Shown here: piece by piece, positions 1 to 7,911 of the stretch
Numbering within the stretch: the stretch's first letter is position 1
Layout: every line of letters starts with the position of its first letter
DNA from: Gammaproteobacteria bacterium
Lineage (GTDB): Bacteria; Pseudomonadota; Gammaproteobacteria; JACCXJ01
DNA: 32,396 nt
Direction: 5' to 3'
Assembly (NCBI GenBank): GCA_013697045.1
Contig: JACCXJ010000082.1
Location: 1-32,396 of the forward strand
Position numbers and translations under genes: made by a program
The notes under the pieces: model-generated
The model's database searches: none
Seen by the model: the letters and a program-made list of their open reading frames with translations, nothing else
Told to the model about the DNA's origin: nothing

Positions 1-1
1 G

Positions 2-85
2 GGACAGCTCACCCTCAGCATGTCCGCCAATCCGGCGGTCCAAGAGGAGTTGTTGCACTACCTCGAGGCATTGCAGGCCGCCTGA
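2..85 (+). CDS. C-terminal end of an unidentified protein (partial)
   Basis: The plus strand is open from the window edge to a TGA, giving a 27-residue tail that ends LLHYLEALQAA. I do not recognise the family. It converges on truncated pilY1, and the pilY1 reading frame stops resembling its family about 35 bases beyond this stop codon. That layout would fit the end of a transposase inside an insertion sequence that interrupted pilY1, but only its position supports this. The reading could also be fortuitous, because the open stretch is very short. Confidence 0.3.
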   Translation, partial: GQLTLSMSANPAVQEELLHYLEALQAA

Positions 86-105
86 AAGCCCCAGGTAAGA
101 GAAAT

Positions 106-2232
106 TTATGCAACGATAGGGTAGAGATAGACCTTGGACACATTGCCGCTGCTATTCCGCTCTTGATAGGCGCCTATGCCACCGTCGAAGAAATAGTCTT
201 TCTTTGTCGGGGTTGGCGTGATGGTCGTGCTTACGCCCGGGAACGCGATCAGCAGGATGTCTTCCCGTAGGCGAGACAAGCGGGTCCAGAATTCCGGCGC
301 GATAAAGGACCAAAGTTCCTGCCCCGCGCCGCTGGTGGTCTGGTTGCCGTCTACGGCGTGCAACAGGCCGTCGCCCGCCCCATAGAAAACGACGATATCA
401 TTGGTCGTGCCGTTGCCGTAGTTGATGACCAGTGGTCGTGAATGGACCACGTCTCCGTGCACGGTGGGACGCAATCCACCGGTCGCGGTCGTGGGCTTGT
501 TATAGGTCTGATAAGCGCCAGTGCCGTCGGGTGGTCCGTCACCGGCGTTTTGGCCGCGTACCCAGCTAACCAGGGTGTCACGGGCCGCGGCGCTTGCGAC
601 ACCGAGCTCGGTCGGGGTCATGGCGCTGGTGTTGAAATCGACAATCGAACTGCAGTCAGTCGTGCCCGTGCAGGTTTTCACAATACGGTTGGCGACATCC
701 GAAATCTGCCGCAGCTTCTCGGCCGTGGCGCCCTTCTCGACGAGATTACCATCCGGCGAATCGGAATAGACCGATGTGCCGGATGTGAGGCACGTACCGG
801 CAGGCGTCTGATTGGGCGGAATATCCTGCCAGTAGGTGCCGGTGTCCGTGGTCCAGAAGCTGCGCGCGCACGCCTTGATGAAGCCCGTGTTGGCATTGTC
901 CACGGCGGCGCTTCCGGCGGCGTCGGAAAGGAACAGGGATTGGGTGGTCGTATTATAGGAAAACTGATACTGCTTCAGATTGCCCGCCCAGCGCGGCCGC
1001 GCATCGCCGTCGGGCCGGAACATGCCGATGAACACCTGGTTGAGATAGGTGCCCTGGGTGTTGACACTGGCCGGCAGCGACGCGGATGCGAACACGCTAT
1101 TCACGGCGGCGATCTGGGTGAAGATGTCTTTGAACGCGTCGACCAACTTTTTTAGGTCGCCGCCGACTTCGAAGTAACCACCGGCACCGGTGCCACCGAC
1201 GTTTGCCATCGATCTGAGCAGTGTCGTTTGAGCGGCGTTGGCCGAGGCATTATAGACGTTAAGCGTATAGCTGAAGACCGGCTGTTGTCCGGACTGGCTG
1301 CTAACATCGGTCGATGCCAGAAAACGGGTCCATTCGTCACCGAACCGGATATCCGATTTCGACGTCAAATAGATTTGTGCGGGCGAATAGCCAAGACGCG
1401 TCATCAAGGTATTGGTGGGCGGATTGGCATTTTGGTTCGTTCCGTATTCCTGGTTGGGCCAGGTGTTGCCCACCAGGATGAGGTAATTCTTGCCGCAACT
1501 GTTGGTGGCACTGATCGGGCTCCGGTAGTTCGTTTTGGCGGCGCCGGTGAATGCATTCACATCTTCGAACGCGTTGGTGTTCACGTAGCGGGCCGTACCG
1601 AAGTGGGTACCGTCCGTCGGCGTGCCGCCCAGACCCTGCTGCGCCTGGGTCGGGTTCGCATAACCGCCGTAGTACTTGAATGCCTCATACAGGGGTGCTC
1701 CGTAGTCCGCCGACGAACTGGTCTTGAAGTCCGGGTCATTGATCTTGCTATCGATGAGATCCAGGTCGCCGATCAGTGCCGAACATTGCGTGGTGTCGAG
1801 CAGCTTGATGGCTCGACGAATATAGCCTCCGGTATTGTTGGCCTCGGCCGTGCCATTTGTATTACTGAACAACATCAGACCGACATTAACTTTCAGAGGC
1901 GTAGCGGAATTGCAGACGAGCTCATTCAATACCAGCTTGATCGCGCGCAATTCGACCTGGCCTTGCTTGAGATCGGTGTCCGAACCGAACACTTGAGTCA
2001 CGTAGCTCTGGCACGTAGCGTTGCTGCCGCACTTGGCCAACACACCTGCCTTCGTCCATTTCTGCGAGTTTGCTGACCAGTTGGAGGTATTATCCAGGAA
2101 CAGCAGGACATTGGGCGCGTTGGCCGTCGCCCCCCCGCTCACATACAGATCGATGTCTTCGGCCAGAGCGGCCCCGGACATCAGATAGAGCGACGCTGCC
2201 GCGATGGCGAACTGCTTGGTCTTCAGTTTCAT
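106..2232 (-). CDS. pilY1: PilY1-like type IV pilus tip adhesin/biogenesis protein, C-terminally truncated
   Basis: PilY1 sits at the pilus tip with the minor pilins and promotes pilus assembly and adhesion. The start MKLKTKQ at 2232 was chosen because a GGAGA site lies just upstream and a signal peptide ending near ALAE follows; the track's longer ORF adds 18 residues. A von Willebrand-A-like region begins with NVLLFLDNTSNWS, a relaxed MIDAS (D-x-T-x-N). The mid-protein hallmark RPDGDARPRWAGNLKQYQF is present, followed by the start of the C-terminal propeller (GDVVHSRPLVINYG, FYGAGDGLLHAVDG, KDYFFDGGIG). The 708-residue product ends VYLYPIVA, where family members continue with about IGMRRGGR and several hundred more residues. 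It is last in the minor-pilin operon, 28 nt after pilX. Since the propeller is incomplete, function is doubtful. Confidence 0.9.
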   Translation of the reverse strand: MKLKTKQFAIAAASLYLMSGAALAEDIDLYVSGGATANAPNVLLFLDNTSNWSANSQKWTKAGVLAKCGSNATCQSYVTQVFGSDTDLKQGQVELRAIKLVLNELVCNSATPLKVNVGLMLFSNTNGTAEANNTGGYIRRAIKLLDTTQCSALIGDLDLIDSKINDPDFKTSSSADYGAPLYEAFKYYGGYANPTQAQQGLGGTPTDGTHFGTARYVNTNAFEDVNAFTGAAKTNYRSPISATNSCGKNYLILVGNTWPNQEYGTNQNANPPTNTLMTRLGYSPAQIYLTSKSDIRFGDEWTRFLASTDVSSQSGQQPVFSYTLNVYNASANAAQTTLLRSMANVGGTGAGGYFEVGGDLKKLVDAFKDIFTQIAAVNSVFASASLPASVNTQGTYLNQVFIGMFRPDGDARPRWAGNLKQYQFSYNTTTQSLFLSDAAGSAAVDNANTGFIKACARSFWTTDTGTYWQDIPPNQTPAGTCLTSGTSVYSDSPDGNLVEKGATAEKLRQISDVANRIVKTCTGTTDCSSIVDFNTSAMTPTELGVASAAARDTLVSWVRGQNAGDGPPDGTGAYQTYNKPTTATGGLRPTVHGDVVHSRPLVINYGNGTTNDIVVFYGAGDGLLHAVDGNQTTSGAGQELWSFIAPEFWTRLSRLREDILLIAFPGVSTTITPTPTKKDYFFDGGIGAYQERNSSGNVSKVYLYPIVA

Positions 2233-2260
2233 TCGGATCTCCAATGGTGATCGGCTGCGA

Positions 2261-2860
2261 TCAGGGTGCGCATTTAGCGTCGGCATCTGCTGCTTCCATA
2301 CGCAGTTCGATGCCTTGATTGACGGTTACGGAAGCGCTTGTAGTCGGATCGTTCACACTAGCCTGCACATCGAACAGCGCGGTCGTGCACAGCGAGTCAT
2401 CCGAGCTTGTGCCGGCTGCGCTCAAGTCAATGATGGTAGCCCCTCCCGATGGCAAACCGCCAAAGCAGGGCAGGTCCTGTGACGACACCGTATATTGGCC
2501 GCCTACCTGCGTGACGAGTTCACTTTTTGTGATCAGGCGGTGGCGCTTGCACGCGGGCGCACCCAGCGCGACCGACAAGGCCGAAGCGTCGGCAGTCGAG
2601 TCGTCCATGGTCAGACTGACCTTCTGGGTCGTGCTCGTCGTGATGCCGATGAAATCCTTGTTGTTGACCGTCTGGTCCAAAGCGAAGGCGGCGGCTGTCT
2701 GGGCCTCGGCCTTGAACTGCTCGTTCCCGACCACCTGCAAGTTAGTCGTCGTCAGGCGCATAGCGGCGACCGCGAGCAGGGTCATGAGAAAAAGTATGAT
2801 CAGGGCCACGAACAGCACTGCCCCGCCTTCGCGCGGCATACCTCCATCCATCGCGTTCAT
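2261..2860 (-). CDS. pilX: PilX-like type IV pilus minor pilin assembly protein
   Basis: PilX is one of the minor pilins that, with PilV, PilW, PilE and FimU, form the complex that primes pilus assembly and carries PilY1. This 199-residue protein has a short basic N-terminus and then REGGAVLFVALIILFLMTLL, the PilX N-terminal hydrophobic helix. Like other PilX proteins it lacks the canonical GFTLIE leader. The next helix contains QVVGNEQFKAEAQTAAAFA, also typical. The ATG overlaps the TGA of pilW (ATGA) and is preceded by AGGAAGGA, so translation is probably coupled. pilY1 follows 28 nt later. The gene is intact, unlike its neighbours on both sides. Confidence 0.85.
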   Translation of the reverse strand: MNAMDGGMPREGGAVLFVALIILFLMTLLAVAAMRLTTTNLQVVGNEQFKAEAQTAAAFALDQTVNNKDFIGITTSTTQKVSLTMDDSTADASALSVALGAPACKRHRLITKSELVTQVGGQYTVSSQDLPCFGGLPSGGATIIDLSAAGTSSDDSLCTTALFDVQASVNDPTTSASVTVNQGIELRMEAADADAKCAP

Positions 2861-3883
2861 TCCTTCCTGCCCTGAGGGTTGACGAAATTGAAGTAACCCG
2901 TGAAGACGTGGCGCTTATAACCCTTATTCAAGCTGGCCGCGTAGGTAGTGGCATTCACATCGCCCATCGTATAGATCTTGTCGTCCGTATAGCCGGCCGT
3001 GACTAGAGGCGCACGTGCCAGTAGCCAGACCCGCGCACCGACGACCTGGGTCCAGTCTGCCGGCACCGAAGCAAAGTTATCCGGTGAGGAATCGCCGTCG
3101 GTATCGACCCCGTACTCCACTTGCATGTTCTCGATATTCTCAGCCAGCGGGACGGGTGTGCCGACACCGCCGGGTCCGATGTCGACGTACTGCAGCTTGT
3201 CATCGGAACTGACAAAAAAGATCCGGCGGATGAACTTTCGGACTGGCGCGACGGTACCTGCGCAATCCTTCTTCTGGAGGGTGTAGGGCGAGCCCGAGTT
3301 GGCGGCCAGCACGAACGGATTGGTCGAATATTGCGCACCGCACTCGGACACCTGCATATAGAGGTCGTTCGCAACCAATCCCGCACAGCCGCCCACGCCT
3401 ACGACACAGGTCGCGGCGCGTTGTACAAAGAGCGCATCGGTATCGGACGGACTTGCGTGATCCGTTGATACAACTGAACAGTGCAAGCGTGGCCCCGGTA
3501 TCGCTGTGATTGCTACCGCGGACGGCAAGCGCGAGCGAAGCCACCCAGTCGGCAACCGTCGTCGAACACGGTAGATCCGTCGTCGCTCCAGGCGACACAG
3601 TGCTCAAAGTCCCATAGTAGCCGGCATGGCTCAGTTCATCGCCCAAGACCAGCAACGCATAACGGCCGTTCTCGTAAATGTCGGCCGACTTGTCGATCTC
3701 GCGCCGCGTATTGCTGCTGTTCGCGAAAATACTCACCAGAAACGACAGGACCAGCAGACCGATGGTGATCGACACCATGACTTCGACGATTGAAATGCCC
3801 TGCTGATGACCCGCGGGACTCTTCGCCCGCCGGTTAATCAACTGCCGTTGCCAATGCGTCCCGACTGAACTATCCGCAAACAT
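2857..3883 (-). pseudogene. pilW: pilW minor pilin with internal frameshift
   Basis: PilW is a prepilin-like subunit of the type IV pilus priming complex. The N-terminal half lies in the frame opening at 3883: a leader ending HQQG, then ISIVEVMVSITIGLLVLSF with the conserved Glu at mature position 5, then the PilW-typical YENGRYALLVLGDELSHAGYYG. The C-terminal half lies in another frame (ORF 2857-3555), starting around HASPSDTDALFVQRA and running to FNFVNPQGRKE. The two ORFs overlap, and the sensible protein switches frame near 3445-3485. The length of 1027 nt is one base more than a multiple of three, so a single-base insertion would explain it. A corrected protein of about 341 residues is normal for PilW. 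The gene ends in an ATGA overlap with pilX. Either a real mutation or a sequence error is possible. Confidence 0.85.
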
Positions 3884-3912
3884 GGCTCAAGGTTCCCCAG
3901 GTTGTGGCCACG

Positions 3913-4560
3913 TCATCCAACCAGCTTGGGGATCATCACGCGTGTGACGACCGCCCGGCGCAGGCCGGTTCCGAAATTGACGCCAGACGCACACAGCGCC
4001 GCGGGCGTGCCGGCATCGGGATCGGCAGTCTGAGTCAATCCCTGCCAGACCACGACGATGAAAAAATCGGCTAGCGCGAAGTCGGTCGGCGGACTGACGT
4101 TGATGATGCATCCGCGCGCACCGATCATGGCGCCGATCTGACTCCCGGCGCTGGTTTCTGCTACGCCCTTGAGCGCCTGTCCCCACAGGCAAAGTTGGGA
4201 CTCGGCCTTGTTCGTCACTGTCACACAGTTGCTGTAGCTGTCGCCGGTTCCGAACACGATGCTGCCGTTCGACAAAGCAAAGCTCTGAAACCCGGGCGTC
4301 GTGACGACCGGCGGGCTACCCGTCGACACATCGAGCAGGCCACGGCTACTCATCATCCGATCCGCCATGTCACGCATCGAGGCAAGCCCCTGTGCGCGCT
4401 GATAGGACTCCATTTCGATGACGGATGCCTTGCTTTGCAGGCCGGCCAACCGCAACAGACCGATAACGACGACAACGATCGTGATCAGAACCTCGATCAG
4501 GCTGAAGCCGGATCCCTGCCTCGGGAGGAGCGGACGCTTTCCAACTCGAGACCAATTCAC
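3913..4560 (-). CDS. pilV: PilV-type type IV pilus modification/minor pilin
   Basis: This prepilin-like protein belongs to the pilus priming complex in the inner membrane. It has a class III leader ending GSG, cleavage before FSLIEVLITIVVVVIGLL, and Glu at mature position 5. The rest is 215 residues in total, with cysteines (SNCVTV, QLCLWG, RGCIIN, ALCASG) that could form the loop disulfides common in these proteins. The PilV pattern GLLRLAGLQSKASVIEMESYQRAQ follows the helix. The start is GTG, overlapping the TGA of fimU as GTGA. The stop lies 29 nt before the pilW start. It is complete, in the usual order fimU-pilV-pilW-pilX-pilY1. Confidence 0.87.
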   Translation of the reverse strand: MNWSRVGKRPLLPRQGSGFSLIEVLITIVVVVIGLLRLAGLQSKASVIEMESYQRAQGLASMRDMADRMMSSRGLLDVSTGSPPVVTTPGFQSFALSNGSIVFGTGDSYSNCVTVTNKAESQLCLWGQALKGVAETSAGSQIGAMIGARGCIINVSPPTDFALADFFIVVVWQGLTQTADPDAGTPAALCASGVNFGTGLRRAVVTRVMIPKLVG

Positions 4561-5024
4561 GTGCAGATTCCTTCAGCGACGCGCGGTCGTCCAACGGTGT
4601 CGATCGTGATGCACCGCGACTTCGAGCTGGACGGTGATGTAACCGTGATCTTGGCCCCCGCACCACTCGACAGCCTGCCAAAACCGTTGTATGCGATCGA
4701 CGGATTGGTCGGGCTGAACTCCAGGCTCGCAAATGGCTCCTGCGTGCGCAATAGCGTGCTGTCGGACGTAACGATAGTCCAGCCATCTTTAAGATTGGTG
4801 ACACTCATCGAAACCGCGGTATTGCGTTTGACCGCTTCGCTGCGCGCGAGCAGGAGGCTATCGTACAAAGCGGAAGCCGCGGCGCGGACGCGCTGCGAGA
4901 CGATGAGTTCAGTGAACGAGGGATAGCCCATCGTCGCAATGATGGCGACCAAGGCTACCACGATCATGAGCTCAAGCAGGGTAAAGCCCTTGGTTCTCGA
5001 ATTCGCGGTTATGGTGGTATTCAT
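4557..5024 (-). CDS. fimU: FimT/FimU (GspH-type) minor pilin
   Basis: This is a GspH/FimT-family pseudopilin that takes part in starting pilus assembly. The leader ends RTKG, followed by FTLLELMIVVALVAIIATMGYPSFTELI, with Glu5 and the helix break typical of the family. ARSEAVKRNTAVSM is the second conserved FimT motif. I start it at the ATG at 5024, which overlaps the TGA of pilE (ATGA) and has GGAAG upstream; the ORF track's TTG at 5033 adds three residues inside pilE. Length is 155 residues. A second, broken FimT-family gene lies upstream at 5602-6049, so this copy is presumably the working one. fimU versus fimT naming is uncertain from sequence alone. Confidence 0.82.
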   Translation of the reverse strand: MNTTITANSRTKGFTLLELMIVVALVAIIATMGYPSFTELIVSQRVRAAASALYDSLLLARSEAVKRNTAVSMSVTNLKDGWTIVTSDSTLLRTQEPFASLEFSPTNPSIAYNGFGRLSSGAGAKITVTSPSSSKSRCITIDTVGRPRVAEGICT

Positions 5025-5446
5025 TTCTTCCAATAAGCCACCGGCAGCTTGGTACCGTTCTGATCGATCGTCATGCTCGAATCTCCAGCCATCACCCCGG
5101 AGCCAGTCGCTGTACCAGTAACGGCAAAAGTTGGTGGAGAAACCCCATTATTGGCTGTGGCTGAAAAATCGTAATCAGCATCGAGCTCGGGAGGATCGGA
5201 AGTAAAACTGAGTTCCGCCTTAGTCGTTCCGTAACGTCGCTTGTCCAATAGAAAGGCCTGCTGTCTGGCTGCCAGATCCATCAGTACGCTTTGTGCGGCC
5301 GCCCTCTTGCCGCGCTTGACATACTCGCGATAGGACGGAAGGGCAATCGACGCCAAAATTGCGACGATGACTACAGCGATCATCACTTCGATCAAGCTGA
5401 ACCCAGCGGAACGTCGATTTCCGTAGCAAACATGTGCAGGCGGCAT
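5021..5446 (-). CDS. pilE: PilE-type minor pilin
   Basis: This is a type IVa minor pilin processed by prepilin peptidase. The leader is unusually polar (MPPAHVCYGNRRSAG) and is followed by FSLIEVMIAVVIVAILASIALPSYREYVKRGKR, the canonical N-terminal helix. AAAQSVLMDLAARQQAFLLDKRRYG is the PilE-family continuation. The protein has 141 residues and contains no cysteine after the leader. GGGGAT lies about 6 nt upstream of the ATG. It is the first intact gene of the minor-pilin operon, whereas in Pseudomonas pilE is last (established knowledge). I saw no convincing sigma-70 or sigma-54 promoter in the 155 bp upstream. Confidence 0.85.
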   Translation of the reverse strand: MPPAHVCYGNRRSAGFSLIEVMIAVVIVAILASIALPSYREYVKRGKRAAAQSVLMDLAARQQAFLLDKRRYGTTKAELSFTSDPPELDADYDFSATANNGVSPPTFAVTGTATGSGVMAGDSSMTIDQNGTKLPVAYWKK

Positions 5447-5601
5447 GATGATCCCCGTTTGTTTAGATCAATGGATTCAGGTCAGGATCCATAGGAATTC
5501 CGACCGCATTCGCTCAATCAGTGTGAAAGCAATTTACCGCTTCATGCCCATGCTGGATCGTCATTTCTGCATTTTCTCTCAGCGTAGGAAATGGATCGCG
5601 G

Positions 5602-6049
5602 CTAGATCGGTCGGGAACCGTCCTGGGCGAGCGCGGGAATCTTATATCTCCGCTGTACCCGTGGCTTAATCGTGTCCGCGGCACGCGGTACGATCGAGAT
5701 ACTGTCAGCGGCCGCGCCGCGTGAATCGAGCAGCGCCTCACCGGCATCGAGTGTCCCATTATCCACGTCGGCGAACACCATTCAGCCGACCTCCCAGCTC
5801 GTCCCTCCTCCCGTACTGCAGGTTAGCGGCTTCCGCGCTCTTGCACAGTGTGACCCATGCGTTGCGTTTGTTGGCTTCGGTGCGCGCCAGGTGGAGGGAG
5901 GCGATGAGGGCATGGGTCTGTACGGACAGGCGGGAGTTCTTGATGAACTCCGACATGGAGGGAACCCCGGCCCCGAGGGCGATCGCCAAGACGGCGACGG
6001 CGATCATGAGCTCGATGAGCGTAAATCCATTACGTCTCCTGCTGTCCAT
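5602..6049 (-). pseudogene. Second FimT/GspH-type pilin gene, frameshifted remnant
   Basis: The N-terminal part (start MDSRRRNG, then FTLIELMIAVAVLAIALGAGVPSMSEFIKNSRL and ARTEANKRNAWVTLCKSAE) is a clear FimT-family pilin. In this frame it ends in nonsense after GGRLNGVRRRG. Another frame of the same strand picks up at about 5785 with VFADVDNGTLDAGEALLDSRGA, which is exactly the part expected next in GspH/FimT proteins, and runs to a TAG at 5602. At least one indel near 5775-5800 therefore breaks the gene. The end after SISIVPRAADTIKPR looks shortened as well. It lies between pdxJ and pilE on the same strand and may be an older paralogue of fimU. Confidence 0.75.
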
Positions 6050-6245
6050 GCGGTAGCGTCCATCGGCAGCCATCGGCCGGGCTTTAGCCCGAGGCGCCCG
6101 CCGCAGCGATCACGCCCGCGGACCGGTCGGCGGGATCGATAGAGACCGATGTTACCGGCCTGGTCGGCGAGGCATCATGACTCCGGTGCGGTACACCCGC
6201 GGTGCCACCGTTGGTTGCGGGGATGCGCCGCGGGCTTTGTGCCGC

Positions 6246-6998
6246 TCATCCAGGGCCGTGCCACCTCGCCTCGCGCATCAGGCGTTTCATCTCCCGTACG
6301 GCCTCGGTGAGACCCACAAAGACGGCCCGCGCCACGATGGCATGACCGATGTTCAGCTCCCTAACCTGCGTAATCGCTGCGATGGGCTTGACGTTACGGT
6401 AATTGAGACCGTGACCGGCGTGGACCGTAAGACCGCTTTCAGCAGCCTGTCGCGCGGCACCTACGACACGCTCGAATTCCACCTGCCGAGCCTGCCGTTC
6501 GCCGCAGTCTGCGTAACGCCCCGTGTGTAACTCGACCACCGGGGCACCGGTCGCGCGGGCGGCCTCGACCTGCCGCGGTTCGGGGTCTATGAAGAGCGAC
6601 ACACGGATCCCCGCCGCGGCGAGCCGCCGGCACACCTCGCGGACGCGCTCCAACTTCCCTGCCACGTCGAGACCGCCCTCCGTGGTCAGCTCCTCGCGGC
6701 GCTCCGGAACCAGGCAACAGTCGGCTGGACGCAGGCGCTCGGCGATGGTGACCATTTCGTCGGTCACCGCCATCTCGAGGTTGATGCGGGTCTCGATCAT
6801 TTCGGAGAGCAACTCCACGTCGCGCTCCTGGATGTGCCGTCGGTCCTCACGAAGATGGACGGTGATGGCATCGGCCCCGGCCTGTTCCGCCATAAGCGCT
6901 GCTTGCACCGGGTCTGGATAGCGCGTGCCCCGCGCCTGCCGCAAGGTGGCCACATGGTCGATGTTCACACCGAGATCGATACAGGAGAATGGATCCAT
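6246..6998 (-). CDS. pdxJ: Pyridoxine 5'-phosphate synthase
   Basis: PdxJ condenses 1-deoxyxylulose 5-phosphate with 3-amino-2-oxopropyl phosphate to give pyridoxine 5'-phosphate, the last ring-forming step of DXP-dependent vitamin B6 synthesis in the cytoplasm. The 250-residue TIM barrel shows the family signatures [17 protein letters not shown] near the N-terminus, [26 protein letters not shown], the phosphate/active-site stretch [13 protein letters not shown] and [12 protein letters not shown]. The ATG at 6998 gives a slightly long N-terminus (MDPFSCID) compared with the usual short start. It is the last gene of the conserved rnc-era-recO-pdxJ run and is intact. Confidence 0.96.
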   Translation of the reverse strand: MDPFSCIDLGVNIDHVATLRQARGTRYPDPVQAALMAEQAGADAITVHLREDRRHIQERDVELLSEMIETRINLEMAVTDEMVTIAERLRPADCCLVPERREELTTEGGLDVAGKLERVREVCRRLAAAGIRVSLFIDPEPRQVEAARATGAPVVELHTGRYADCGERQARQVEFERVVGAARQAAESGLTVHAGHGLNYRNVKPIAAITQVRELNIGHAIVARAVFVGLTEAVREMKRLMREARWHGPG

Positions 6999-7043
6999 TA
7001 CGCTACGTCCGGGCAGATTGCAGTAGTTGTCGATTATCCGGTA

Positions 7044-7062
7044 ACGGCCCCTGTGGGGCCGT
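7044..7062. repeat. Perfect 8-bp stem hairpin between recO and pdxJ
   Basis: ACGGCCCC-TGT-GGGGCCGT is a perfect inverted repeat with a 3-nt loop, in the 144-nt gap between recO and pdxJ. There is no T-run on either side, so it is not a textbook intrinsic terminator. It could be an RNA stability or processing hairpin within the operon transcript, or a REP-like unit. Confidence 0.5.
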
Positions 7063-7142
7063 ATGCTCGCCCTGACCTTCCATCCCGGGCAGCCGGGAGC
7101 ATCGGGAGTGCGCCCACCCTCGGCATTCGATCCGATCGCTCC

Positions 7143-7862
7143 CTACGGCGATACAACGCCCGACGCGCCCCGGAATAGCTCGCGGCTGGCGAGCGGCCGG
7201 CCGCCCAGGTAGGCACCGAGCACGAACCGCATGAGCGCCTTGGTCTCGCGCAGGTGCTCGCGCCCGGTCAGCGCTTCGCGCGCCAGCGCGATGAGCGCAC
7301 CTCCGCTGATCTTGACCGTCACGACATCGGCAGGCGCCACCCGCCAGGGTCCCTTGTCGATCTGATAGTAGTAATCGCGACCGTCCTCTATGGCGGCCCC
7401 GCCATCGTTGTCCCGATCGAGCACCAGGCCGTAGCCGATCTCCGCGAGCAATCGTTTCTCGAAGACCCGAAGGACCGGCTCTCCGCCGGAGCGCCCGGCC
7501 AGCGCCGTCAGCACTTCAGCGTAGGCCTCATAGAGACGTGGGTGTGGATCGCTGCGCATCAAAAGCCGCGTGAGCAGTTCGTTGACATAGAAGCCGCTCA
7601 GGATCCGGCCACCGGATAGAGGCAGCGTGAATCCGGCCGGCTCGGCGTGCGTCAGGGTGCCGAGCTCGCCCCGTCCGGACCAGGCGAGCAGAAGGCTTCG
7701 AAAGGGTTGCAAGACCCCACGCCAGGGGGAGCGCGGCCTCTGAGCGCCCTTGGCAACGACACCGACGCGGCCCTGCCGGGAGGAAAACACCTCCACGACG
7801 AGGCTGGTCTCGCGATAGGGGCGCTGGTGGATCACGAAGGCCGGATGCAATTCGACGCGCAT
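7143..7862 (-). CDS. recO: DNA repair protein RecO
   Basis: RecO helps load RecA on gaps through the RecFOR pathway. The chosen start gives MRVELHPAFVIHQRPYRETSL, which aligns with the beginning of the E. coli protein. The ORF track's start 30 codons upstream would overlap era and add an unrelated extension. The 239-residue product has the OB-fold strand pattern (SLVVEVFSSRQGRVGVVAKGAQRPRS) and the helical C-terminal part (YEAYAEVLTAL, VLRVFEKRLLAEIGYGL). No four-cysteine zinc site is visible, as in other gammaproteobacterial RecO proteins. It follows era by about 50 nt and precedes pdxJ. Confidence 0.93.
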   Translation of the reverse strand: MRVELHPAFVIHQRPYRETSLVVEVFSSRQGRVGVVAKGAQRPRSPWRGVLQPFRSLLLAWSGRGELGTLTHAEPAGFTLPLSGGRILSGFYVNELLTRLLMRSDPHPRLYEAYAEVLTALAGRSGGEPVLRVFEKRLLAEIGYGLVLDRDNDGGAAIEDGRDYYYQIDKGPWRVAPADVVTVKISGGALIALAREALTGREHLRETKALMRFVLGAYLGGRPLASRELFRGASGVVSP

Positions 7863-7911
7863 GGCGTTCAATCGCTCCGGCCAATCGCTCCGACCTGGGG
7901 CGGAGCCCTCG

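Noticed and set aside
442-1155. Plus-strand ORF of 237 aa opposite pilY1
   Set aside because: It is an antisense shadow of pilY1 with no family pattern and no ribosome site.
1228-2076. Plus-strand ORF of 282 aa opposite pilY1
   Set aside because: Shadow frame in GC-rich coding DNA; the composition is Arg/Gly/Val-rich with no recognisable domain.
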